From Colias croceus (taxonomy: Eukaryota > Arthropoda > Insecta > Lepidoptera > Pieridae): a DNA stretch of 64,000 nucleotides. This document shows, one piece after another, positions 1 through 11,100 of this stretch. The translations under genes were made by a program, and so were the position numbers. The stretch lies in the NCBI RefSeq assembly GCF_905220415.1, contig NC_059539.1, positions 1,488,001 through 1,552,000 on the forward strand, read 5' to 3'. The notes under the pieces are model-generated. The model was not told where the DNA came from. It made no database searches and worked only from the letters and a program-made list of their open reading frames with translations. How positions within the stretch are numbered: the first letter of the stretch is position 1; every line of letters begins with the position of its first letter.

Positions 1-3000
1 TTGCAATATCAAATGATTTATTTATTTGTTAGTTACTTTATCTCTTTATCTTTTTGTTCGAAGTTTCAGAAAAAAAAAACATAAAAAAACAATTATTCTA
101 TAATTTTGCAGATGCTCTAGTAAGAATCGGCCGCATAATTTTTCGAGTAGGGCTATCAATAGTTAGGACATTCTCGTACTCAGATCCCAATGTATCCTCT
201 GGTAATGAAAAAAAATATAAGAATTTATTTATACGTTTTCTCTTTAAATACGAGCAAAGGAATAAAATATTTTTTTCTAAAAAGATTCCTACAAAAATCT
301 AGCAGGATTCGAACCCAGTCATTTAAGTAACTATAACATACGTAGTATATTATTATTAGTCTGTGCTATAACTAACCATTGCATTTATATCAAGTCTACT
401 AGCTGTGCTCCGCGGTTGTACCTGCTTTAATCCGCTCCTGTTGGTCTTAGCGAGATGATATGTAGCCTTCATCGATAAATGGGCTATCTAACATCCAAAT
501 AATTCTTCAAATCGGACCAGTAGTTCACGAGATTAACACGTTCAAACAAACAAACAAACTCTTCAGCTTTATAATATTCAAATTCAAATTGCCTTTATTT
601 GTATTATTATTAGTATAGATTAGGTGCTTCAATATCTAGATCTAGCTCATAGAACACCTACCTCCATTACCAACTCCGTTCATGTCATCATCCTCAACAG
701 CCGATAGTATTTGGAGCACGGCAGCTCTGAAGTCCCGGTAGACCTCCTCTGGGTTTCGCTCACCATTTACCTGGGTATAAAGAAATGCTTAAATCGAGTT
801 AAGTGTATTGAAGTTTTCTGTGGAGGCAGCCCTAATGTGTCCATAGTAAAATTAACATTGAAGTTTACAATGAACTGTTTGCCAGCAAAGTTCTGCTAAA
901 ATTTATACATTCCGGTCTTGATAAGGTATATCAAATAAACAAATAGTTTTATTATAAACGCAGTTTCATCTCGTATTTTTCTCCTTAAAAATAGCCCATT
1001 TTGAAACTTTTTCAACTTTGAACTATTATCATTATCTGAATATGCTGGTTTAAACTTGAAGCATAGCACTCTTTCTCAAATTTAGCATATTCATCATTTA
1101 AATAGTTTTATATTTTTGTTATCATTTGTATTAAACACTGATTTCACAATTACATAGTTATTGTTATTATTGGCATTCTCACCGGGATATGTGGGTCACT
1201 AATAGGGTTATCAAAACCTGTCTTGAGACTTATTAAATAAAACTCAATGAAAAATTACATGTTCATTGAATATTCATTGAAATTAGTTAATTTTATGTTT
1301 TTTTTTTATAATTTAATATAAATGATTACAATACATCTCCACATATTAAATTTTCTGCATTCTAGATTGAAATAGAATTCAAACTGATACACTTCTTATT
1401 TGAATAATTTCCTTACTATTCTCAGAATAAAACAATTTTCATAGTGGAAAAAAGTAAAGTTATTGAATAATGAATGTTGTAAAAGCGTCACGCGTGGTCA
1501 GGGATAATGTTTTTTGTATTATTTTTTCATTAATGAAAATTACAATGTTGGCAGCCCTAACACGGCATCGCACCGTGAACAACACCCATAATCCGATCTC
1601 AAAATAGAAAATATCTAAGTATACGAGTTTTACATCTCCAAATACAATACTCTCGAAAAGAAAGCAAATGCATGAGATTATTTTAAATTGTACAATTTGT
1701 AAGTGATAATATAGTGGAGTCATTCCAATAATATCACACGTAGCTTGTGATTGTTGTAGTCAATATTACTCTGAATCAAATTCGTAATCATTTTCATCAT
1801 ACAAATTTCGTTTTCGCACAGCAGGGACACAGGTCTCCTTCATTAGATGCTTTTTAGTTTTTACCTTGCTGGCCAAGTGCGGGTTAGATGTCAAATGTCT
1901 TCGACATTTTTAACACGCTTATTTTCAACAAAAAAAAAATAAACTCCATTCATAATTGCCCCAATATATTTGCAACACATAGACAAAAAAGTCGAATACC
2001 GCATATCAAATGTGACGCACCTGTCCGTTTGTTCCATAAAAATCAATACATATAAAACGATGACCCAGTGCTAACAAAAAATTCATATTCTTGGTAAGAG
2101 TGACGCCCACTCGCTAATATTTAATGTTTGGCAGTACGATATTGTTTCCAAACTAATAGCTTGTTTAATCGAAACTTCTGGTGTTTTCTATGAATGCTGG
2201 TTTATAGTTTAATGAAGTATGCTTCGTTTTAATTGAAATATTTTTTTTTTAATGAATTTGGAGTTTTTACTTCATTTTTGATGAAGATAAACTACGTTAG
2301 AGGACAGAGTTTTATTAGCATGCATTGAGTAGAAACGTAAAGAAAAAAAAATTCTTTTTCAACGGAGTCTTTTATATTTTCCTTAGTTTAGTTGCTGTTT
2401 AAAAAGATTTTCCATAAGGCGGATCCACACAGAGCGAGCAGCGCGGAAAATTTTAAAATTTGAAATATTTTCTAAAGGTACCCTAGGCAAATAAACGAAC
2501 TTTTCCAAAAATACCAAATAATAGATACCTAATCTAAATTCTGTCCGACTAGTCCACATACCTGTTATTATATAGAGACAAGTCTAACAAAAGGCTCGCA
2601 TGCAATAAGTGCAAAATAATGTCACTTCAATAGGAGTATAAAGTTTTTAAAACTGTACAATAAATTGCATAGCGAAAATGAATGCGACTTCCGAGTAATT
2701 TATATTTATTTAACTCTTTAATATAAATAATGGTTTATTATGTTACAATTTTATACAAAAACTCGGTATAGTTTATTAGGCGGCCTTTTCACTTAGAAGT
2801 GATCTCTTCCTTGCAATCGGGATTAGAAAAGCCCTCTGGTTGGTCCCATTTATTTTTTTTGCAGCACTGACTATTTGAACGCGGTTTAGTTTTTTGGTAG
2901 ATAAACAATTGTTTTTTAATTGTTGTATCCCGATGGGACGGAAGGCCCAAGCGGGAGAGCAATAAGGCATAGAATTAATTAATTATATTTTTCCATTATC

Positions 3001-3199
3001 TGTGCCATAAATAATTGTTTTTAGCTTGTCTTTCCCTTATCAATGAACATCGAATCAGTACGGTACGTAGAATAATGTGCAATAATCTCTTAGGTCATAA
3101 AGGGGTTTAATTTTATCGAAATTTTATTAAATCCCCTGATAATTGTAAATATTATATTACAATAATGTTGTAACTACATTTTTTAGATTGTTCATCAAC
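1..3199. other. AT-rich intergenic stretch, no gene recognised
   Basis: No convincing coding exon was found here on either strand. The stretch holds one short interspersed repeat (398-580) and homopolymer-rich AT sequence. A 64-codon open frame on the minus strand (2776-2970) has a fairly basic, protein-like composition but no recognisable domain or splice context; it may be a decayed retroelement piece. Confidence 0.6.
398..580 (+). repeat. Short interspersed repeat, family A copy 1
   Basis: The copy starts with 'ctagctgtgctccgcggttg', carries the family core 'gggctatctaaca' and 'aaatcggaccagtagttc', and ends 'cttcagctttataatatt'. Six other copies lie in this window. A second AT-rich motif (ttcaaattcaaattgccttt) follows directly. 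Confidence 0.85.
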
Positions 3200-3273
3200 G
3201 GCCCATTAGCTCAGTTGGTTAGAGCGTCGTGCTAATAACGCGAAGGTCGCGGGTTCGATCCCCTCATGGGCCA
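3200..3273 (+). tRNA. tRNA-Ile (anticodon AAU), copy 1
   Basis: A complete cloverleaf can be folded: a 7-bp acceptor stem GGCCCAU/AUGGGCC, a D-arm with AGUUGGUU, an anticodon stem UCGUG/CGCGA with loop CUAAUAA (anticodon AAU), a 5-nt variable loop, and a T-arm with loop UUCGAUC followed by discriminator A. CCA is not encoded, as expected in a eukaryote. A T-run shortly downstream fits an RNA polymerase III terminator. The T-stem has a C50-U64 mismatch that is shared with the second copy at 6859. Unrelated flanks indicate two separate loci. Confidence 0.96.
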
Positions 3274-3461
3274 AGGAATAATTTTTTATATCTAAATTGT
3301 AAAGGAAGATTAGCATAAGTACATAATTCTTTGCATTTAAACATTATAAATTGACAGTGATTTGATTTTAAGCCAAAAAAGAGTTAAAGATAGAGCCAGA
3401 CTTTTGGTGATATCTACTCGTATAGTGATGGTTTTTTTTTATTATTATAAATTTTATAATT

Positions 3462-3560
3462 GATAGGGAGGCGCTTGGCCACAAACTCGCCTGATGGAAA
3501 GCTAAGATGTGACCTAAGATGGTCCGCGCATCTTTAGTAGTTCAATATACGCTTGAAGGT
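3462..3560 (+). repeat. LINE-tail-like dispersed repeat
   Basis: The block 'gggaggcgcttggccacaaa', 'ctcgcctgatg' and 'aagctaagatgtg' recurs in diverged form at 38645-38760 in the same orientation (ctcgcctgatgttaagctgagatgtgg). It resembles the 3' tails that lepidopteran non-LTR elements leave behind; the assignment is inferred. Confidence 0.6.
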
Positions 3561-5335
3561 GTTATTATGATGTTATTATAAAAAATAACACCATCTATGA
3601 CTCAAAGTAGAACCTATTCTCAAACCATTTTTAAATACCCACATTATTTTACTCTACTGCTCAGTATTTTTCACATTATGTACTTATTAAATAATGTATC
3701 CTTATAGGCCATTATTCTTCCCTTCAAAGGGATCATACTCGAGCAAACTGAAGCACAATAAAGCGCATACTCTTTCAATTATGTACGCAAATGGATGGTA
3801 AATGCTAAACTGTCCACTTAGCCGGTTAGCGCTTGAATATTATAACGATAACCTTGTTTTTACTGTGTAAACTTTATTATTTTCATGGCACTTTTTCCAG
3901 CGATGCCTAATTTATCTTGTGTCGTGTGGGTACTTTATTGGAATATGAGAGTAGGCTCTTGTGTTTACGAGCAAATATGTCCATAATATCCCCTGCTTAT
4001 TTAACTCATGTTTTTGAAGCCATCATAGATTCCTACTAATTTTCCATTGGACAATAGTCAATATGGGTAATAGAAAAGGGGAAATGCCTATGTTAATATG
4101 GGTTTATTTTGGCATATTATATTATCCCATTGGCTTCACTTTTTTATGGTAGATCTGTACCTACTTATTGTACAATGAGTGGGATTTCCCAGGATAGAGT
4201 GTACTATTTTAATTTATGTCTTATGCTAATTTTGCACAACACACAGAATTACTTTTTTAGCAGTTGCAATAAGAGGAGATTTTTTCAAAATGGAAGTAAT
4301 TTTACATTACGCGTATTCTTTAAATATTCTATCCTACGCAGTTAACTAGGAACTAGATCAATTTCTTACGATCAGAAGAATTATTTTCAACTCAATATAA
4401 CATCCAATGGCATAAAGAGTAAAGACCAAAGTTCCAAAAGGGAGTGCAGATAATCACAGCCGAATTCATCATAATTCTTATTTTCATATACCTACCCTCG
4501 TCTCTATGACACGTTTATTTATTAACGAGTACCATACCATTGACATTGCTCGCCATCAATCGATATCGGGTCGCGCAAACAGCTTGGTTTATTGATGGCC
4601 ATCGATTGTTTGACCGCTGTGACGCTGTGTGATGGACGGTAAATAGTCTGCGTTTTGGAAGCTTAAATACTTGGGATAGATATAAGTAGATAGGATAGAT
4701 ATAGAGAATACTTAACATAGATGCGTTTGGTAGGTCCTAATTGTCGTAATATGATAGGTGAGTTTTTGGCTTGGATCTTGTGCGAATAGGTAAAGTGAAA
4801 ACTTTGGCTCTCGAAAAGTTTAAATTTTAAGAAATGAGTTACCTATTTATAATTTATTCGTGCAAGTACTTATTTCGTACGATTACACAATAAGGGATTT
4901 AGAAATTAGGTAATATTTACTGTGTATGTTCCAGTAACAGACTGGAATATAACATAGGTAGTATGTGGGTCTAATAATTTGTTTGTTACATGGAAAAGTT
5001 CTAACTTTTAAATAGAAAAATAATAAATTTCTACTTTTATAGCTTTTCAGAAATACGTTTTTAATAGCATACGTCGAGCAGATAAATGTGTAACAGTATA
5101 AGATAAGCCCGAAAATTGTACACAACTGAACTTATCGACTTGTTTACGTCAATTATATTTAACTTCTCGAAATTTCTCAATTTTTAAAGGTTAAAATTTT
5201 GGATAAAAATTGACCCAGAGACATTCTAGTCACATAGGTGGTTTTTCAAGCAAGTGCTAAGCTAAACAGTAAACTTTATGATTCGTTTTTTGCGATTTCA
5301 GCTCAATTCAAGTCATTCATAGAACTTGGCTATTT

Positions 5336-5412
5336 AACCCTGAGCCCCAAGCGGCCCGATCGGTCCACGACACAATAGATTTTCTAGTGTGTCTGTGATT
5401 TCGGGGCCTGAG
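5336..5412 (-). repeat. 70-bp dispersed repeat
   Basis: The block with 'aagcggcccgatcggtccac' and 'ggggcctgagttatta' has a related copy in opposite orientation at 55040-55113 in MED15 intron 2. The copy here has an extra hairpin-like 'acacaatagattttctagtg' segment. Class unknown. Confidence 0.6.
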
Positions 5413-5737
5413 TTATTAAGTGCCAATGAACGGCCTTCCTTGTGTGCACCCTGCACTTGACCGCACAAAATTACCCCGTTCGTAAGCATTGATGCTTGAT
5501 ACTCAGCAAAATAAATAGTGTATGGCAATTTTTGTGGCAATAAGGTTTAAAACTCATGCGTATTATTTGACCATATAGTTTTATTTCTCATAACTAAATT
5601 TTAATTCTCTACCAAACAAATCAGGTTATTTTTGTAATGCGTGCCGGGGCGAAAGCTTAGTATTATAAATATAAATTCTATAGGTTACGTTATAAATTTA
5701 ATTTATATAAACACCCGTAACATTCACATTATAGTAA

Positions 5738-5930
5738 ACTAGTGGTCCGCCCCGGCTTCGCCCGTGGTACATATTTCGCAATAAAAGGTAGCCTATGTCC
5801 TTTCTCGGGTATCAAAATATCTCCATACCAATTTTCATGCAAATTGGTTCAGTATAGTTTAGGCGTGAATGAGTAACAGACAGACAGACAGAGTTACTTT
5901 CGCATTTATAATACATATTATTCAAACTCA
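5738..5930 (+). repeat. Short interspersed repeat, family D copy 1
   Basis: It starts 'actagtggtccgccccggct' and contains 'tttcgcaataaaaggtagcc' and 'aattggttcagtatagttta', then a short 'acagacagacag' run and 'cgcatttataata'. Other copies are at 7143-7320 (minus) and 30464-30656 (plus), and a weaker relative at 41225. Confidence 0.85.
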
Positions 5931-6190
5931 AACTCAAACATTCATTTATTCAATTAGACTACTATTTAGTAGCACTTTCGAATCGTCATTACATAAGTAT
6001 TTTTAACATTTACCACCGATTCGGAAAGCAGTATCTATGGAGAAGAATCGGCAAGAAACTCCATAGTTGCTCTTTTAACATCATGTCAATATTACATAAT
6101 ATGTAACTTATATCTAACTACATAATATAATATTATCATAATATGCCAAAGAACTGTCTTAGTCTGTATTAGTATGGATAGTCACCAGGA
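5931..6190 (+). repeat. Dispersed repeat, family F copy 1
   Basis: It begins with a 'caaactcaaactcaaac' run and continues 'attagactactatttagtag' and 'cttaaa/aacatttaccacc'-type sequence, then 'gaagaatcggcaagaaactc'. A shorter copy is inserted in another element at 56882-56990. The simple-repeat edge and the target duplication at the second copy suggest a retroposon tail. Confidence 0.65.
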
Positions 6191-6613
6191 GCCCAATTAG
6201 ACGTCTTATAGAAGCATTGTTTCCAGTGTGGGAACTGGGAAACTTACAGCGCTACACGAACTAGGTATATAGCGTCTATATATTATGTCATTTTTCCACC
6301 CTAGAAATGTGCTAGAAATAATACTGCTTTAAGACATAATGATACGGGGGCTGATAATTTAGTCGTTAAATATTAACGGTTACTTTGAAATGGCTTAAGG
6401 TACAAATTACGTATTAATTTTGTTTGTAAGAAGTTTAAACCTTAATTATTATTGGTTGTGGACTGCGTCATTGTAACAATTTTCTATCAATTAAAATTTT
6501 AGGTATGGAATTTTAAAGTGACTACCTATATCTGAAAAGAATCTTGATTATCTTTGTGTTTAAATAAAACGTTAAGGTTATATTATTTCTGTGGTTTTAT
6601 AAATTACAAGTTA

Positions 6614-6638
6614 CCTAACCTAACCTAACCTAACCTAA
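6614..6638 (+). repeat. Interstitial telomere-type repeat (CCTAA)5
   Basis: Five exact copies of CCTAA, the complement of the insect telomere unit TTAGG, stand in tandem in otherwise AT-rich intergenic DNA. It is far too short to be a chromosome end. Confidence 0.9.
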
Positions 6639-6858
6639 ACATCAAAATGCGGTCAATAGTCTTCGCATGAAAGAGCAACAAACATACCTACATACTTACA
6701 TCTTCATAAACTTTAATGTTTATAATATTAGCTAGATGAGAGAATACGATGCCCTAACTTTAAAAATTACAGTAATGAGTATTCATTTTAATTTTGTTTT
6801 GTTTAGACTTTCTTTTAATATGTACCTACCTATTTTTAATTTCGCAAGCTGCGTCAAT

Positions 6859-6932
6859 GGCCCATTAGCTCAGTTGGTTAGAGCGTCGTGCTAATAACGC
6901 GAAGGTCGCGGGTTCGATCCCCTCATGGGCCA
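6859..6932 (+). tRNA. tRNA-Ile (anticodon AAU), copy 2
   Basis: The 74-nt sequence appears identical to the copy at 3200, with the same acceptor stem, AAU anticodon loop and C50-U64 T-stem mismatch. A downstream T7 run after 'caagacaa' fits a polymerase III terminator. The flanks differ from those of copy 1. Both genes are on the plus strand, 3.66 kb apart. Confidence 0.96.
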
Positions 6933-7142
6933 AGACAATTTTTTTGTAATTTTCATTCAATCGTAATTTTGAAAGAGTAATGTATATAGCTATGTACAGC
7001 TATGTACAGTATCCGCGTTATACCAACAATCTTTTTGCAAAGCCTTGTCGGAGTACCGAATTTGTCGGATTATAAGGTGCTGCCTATAGTCCGGATGTTT
7101 TTACGCAAGAGTACCTTTTAATTCGACAAATTACGAATGTAA

Positions 7143-7320
7143 TCCATACTTAATATTATAAATGCGAAAGTAACTCTGTCTATCTGTTACTCAATCACGC
7201 CTTAACTACTGAACCAATTTGCATGAAATTTGGTATAGAGATATTTTGATACCCGAGAAAGGACATAGGCTACCTTTTATTGCGAAATATGTACCACTGG
7301 CGAAGCCGGGGCGGACTGCG
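7143..7320 (-). repeat. Short interspersed repeat, family D copy 2
   Basis: Reverse-oriented copy of the repeat at 5738, ending at the high coordinate with 'ccactggcgaagccggggcg'. Confidence 0.85.
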
Positions 7321-8116
7321 AGTAATAAGATAAGATGTAGGTACTTCTGAAATATAACTAATATTTCAGAAGTACCTAGGTACGAATCATGCTTCATTGT
7401 GTCTTTGAGTAGAGAACACTAGAAGTGGCACATTTTATTTGTGCATGTTGTACACTGTTCAATTATGCATGATCGATGCGAAAATTGTCAAAAAATAGGT
7501 ATTCAGTAATTACTAATTACAGACATGTCGGATTATAGGGGGCAATCATTGAGTTACTACGTACTACGTAATAGAGAGGCCATCGCTACTACACTTTTTG
7601 TAACACGAGTTAGAGTCAATCGTCTCAAACATTTTTTTTTTTTGTTACATTGATTGGTTGTAATTGATAAGCTTGTTCATATTTTTTTAATAAGATAAGC
7701 AATATTTATTTGTTACATTGATTGGTTTTAATTTACAAGTTATAATAGGCAGAATATCTACAAAGTGTATGACTCACTAGCCACCCCGCGCCGCCGCCCG
7801 CCGCGCACAGATTTTGTTCGTGGTGTCCTCTCTATAATAATACCTCAATGGGGGCGATGGATGGGCCAGGGGCCGGTGTAACGCGGGTCTACATCCATTT
7901 CTTTGACATGCCAAACCACAAGACACATTTTGATATAGGTATGCCGTATGAGATATCGTAATCATCAGATAGCACCAATTAGGATATTGAGCGGATATGT
8001 TCTACAGTGGTGGCAGCCTGTATCTTGTACTTCCTACCTTTGAGAAAAAAAGACAATCTCCTTCGCATTAACAATAATAATTATATTCTACTATTAATCT
8101 CTATAAAAATACTCAC
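7321..8116. other. Intergenic or 3' region of the adenylate-kinase-like gene
   Basis: No exon recognised. A GC-rich patch around 7780-7900 stands out from the AT-rich surroundings but has no reading frame I can place. The missing 3' exon or exons of the adenylate-kinase-like gene should lie in or beyond this direction; I could not find them. Confidence 0.45.
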
Positions 8117-11100
8117 AGCAATCAGCACATTACTCTGATCAAAGTAATCAGCCACGGGCATCACATTCTTATAGAAGTTGTTCAACTCCATTCTCGCTAG
8201 ACTCAGGACCACGTGGCCGAGTCGAGCGCCATACTCGATCTGCCGCTCGAGCACACGCTGCCGCCAGCTGACGAGGATCACGCCGCTGATCGTTTGAATC
8301 TGGAATACCGTGTTCTTTTGAATTGGTGGGAATATTTTTTTTGGTAGCGTGTGACGTTTTGTTGAAAAAAGCAGCTGGCCAGTAACACACCCATTATAGT
8401 TTTTTTTTTTTTGAAAACGTGTCAAACGTTGATAAAAATAAGTGGCCAGTTTTTATAAAGATCAGCAGGACTACGTGGCCGGGTCGAGCGCCCTCGATCT
8501 GCCGTTCAAGGACTGTCGCCAACTGACGAGGATCACGCCGCTGATCGTTTGAATCTGGAATGCCGTGTTCTTATAATTGGCGGGAATTTTGTTTTTGTTT
8601 TTTTTTTTTGATATGTCAAACGTCTCGTCACAATATACAGATACATACAGTAAGGAAACTTCATACAAAATGTTCGAAATGGCTCCCCCCCCATCAGGCG
8701 TGTTTTCGAGGGTATTTAGGGGGATCGATAGTAGCGGGTGACACATCTATAGATTTTGAATATAGTATGGAAAAAATTTAAAAGTGATGTCAATTCACAT
8801 TAAATAAATATCGATTGTTTCAGTTTGTAGCCCTTTCAATAGGTAAATATATTTGTAAATACCGTATCTGACTACAAGTTAAAAAGAGACTATTTTTTAA
8901 TTTCTATAGATATGGCAGCATGAGTTTTAAATTAAGTTGACATATTTTCTACCAAAATGATAGCTACAAATAGTCACTATTAAGTATTAGGAGTCCAGTC
9001 TGTTTAAAGGTCGCATCTATTTTTACGCAATCTAGAAGAGCACGAAAATATAAAAAAAAGGAAACCTTAAAAAATCTTGTTTAAATTTATGTGCATAATT
9101 ACGTAAATATTATAGATAGGGAGGCGAAGAGGGGAATTTTCTGCAATACTCGAGCGTGGCAGTTTAAGATATGAGAGATACCTTAGACCTAATAGAACAA
9201 CCTTGTTAACTATTTAGCTCTTTAAGTAGTGACGCGCGCCTAGGATAGACGATCAGATTAGTAAAAAAAAATCGATAGTCTGAAATACTCGAGCGCGTCA
9301 GATTAAGATATTGGGGGTTGATTTTAGTGTTTTAAGACTAAATTTAACTAATCTGACGATAAGTCCTTGACGCCGCCAAGTTATAGGGTCGCGAACTTGT
9401 AAAAAAAAAAACGTTACTCCGGCATTCTCGAGCGCGATTGTTTTTATTTTTATTTTGAAGAATATAATCTAAAACTTACTAAAAATACAAAATCTGCCGG
9501 TTTCCGCGTGACCGGAAGTCTCGAGGAGCCATTTCGTCTTCCGAAAAACGCGTTATAAGTCGCGAACGATACATTTTACAAAAAAAAGTTTGAATAAACA
9601 AAAAAGTTAATTTTATTTTACACAAAAAGGTCTCTTTACATTTTTGTCCAAAGTTAAAACTTTTTGACTTGAAGCATCATAAAAACTCAAACTCCCGGTT
9701 TTTTGAGTATATCTCGAAAACTGAGGGTGTTAAGAAAAATTGATATGAAATAACGATGATTAAAAAAAAGAAACTCTCAAACCTTTTTCGGTCAGATTAA
9801 GAGAACCCACCAACATTTTTGTCAGATTTAGAAAATATGCTTTCAGGAGACCGAGATAAACCTCCCCTATGAAAATCTGACGCGCTCGAGTATTTCAAAA
9901 GGACTTTTTTTTTCTGCATTTTCAAAAATTCATCGTAACTTATCGTCACGCCGAAATCGTCAGTTTTTTTAAGGGGAGCTTCCTTGGGGCCTACTTAACA
10001 CCCCTTCCGAAAATCTGACGCGCTCGAGTAAATTTTTTTTTTGTGCATTTTTGACGAATTAATATGCCTAGCCCCACCACGCAAACCGGCAGATTAGTAT
10101 ACCGTTGTTATCAGAGGCACTTGGGGCATACGTAGTATGAATATCTGACGCGCTCGAGAATGCCCAAGTAACTATTTTTTTTTACATTTTTGAAAATCCG
10201 TACACGCCAAACCCACCGCTAAAATGGTTTTTACCATAGAAGCTTTTCTTTTCGAAATTATTTTATCTATCGATTTTGATAAGTCTCGACGGCGCCGTTT
10301 AATTACGCCATTTAGTTACCTCGCCTCCCTATCTATTAGGGAAGAAAAAGATAGATATTATAATTATTGTATTTTTATCGATACGTGGCGTCTCCACTTT
10401 GTCAAGCACTAAGCCTGTCAAACTATTTTCTTTTTCTTCCTAAAACAAAAAGGTAGAGGTTCTATGCTCGTATAATAATAATTTTAATTTATTTTTGCAT
10501 ATTTTGTGTTTTTTAATTTAATTTAATTTATCGTTTTAAAAATAATTTAGTAGGTATACCTACATACAAGTATTGTAAATTCTGGTTTAAAATAATTATT
10601 GAATATATGTATAATACAAATATCAAGCATTATAAATAATTTAGGTACATTAAATAGCCTTCGGCGTCCATAACAAAACTAGATTTCGAAATATAGCACT
10701 GATAAAAACGTATTTACTTTTACAAGCTGTATTATTTCGGATTGTTTCTTCTTGTAAATTCATATTTAGGCTACACCATTTTTGTATTTTAACGGGTTTT
10801 AATCTCCAAATTACCACAAAATCAACTGTGAAAAAAAGCAAACAGAAATATACAGGCCGAATTGATAACCTTCTCCTTTATTTTTCAAGTCGGTTAAATA
10901 TCAAAAAGTAACAGCCCTATACGTCACGTATACGTCATAATTTCATGGGGGGGGCTTAGTTTCCTAACTGTATGTACGTAGTATATATCTGTCAACTGTG
11001 GTCTCGTGGTTTTGTAAAATAAATTACAGCTGGCCAGTAATAGGCGGCATTTCGCATTTCCTGAAAATCTAGAGGATTTCATGCGAAAATATCTATCTCA

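Larger units (their letters stand above)
3274..6858. other. Intergenic stretch between the two tRNA genes
   Basis: No protein gene is recognised. It contains a LINE-tail-like repeat (about 3462-3560), a 70-bp dispersed repeat (5336-5412), a family D repeat (5738-5930), a family F repeat (5931-6190) and a short telomere-like tract (6614-6638). The rest is AT-rich and featureless to me. Confidence 0.6.

Noticed and set aside
300..400. Possible tRNA or SINE head
   Set aside because: Only a B-box-like 'gggttcgaatcctgc' on the minus strand; no convincing A box or body.
5334..5540. 68-codon minus-strand frame
   Set aside because: Overlaps a dispersed 70-bp repeat; no family resemblance.
7777..7965. 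Last exon of the adenylate-kinase-like gene
   Set aside because: The GC-rich patch invites it, but no frame gives the expected family end after ...QSNVLIA, and no acceptor fits.
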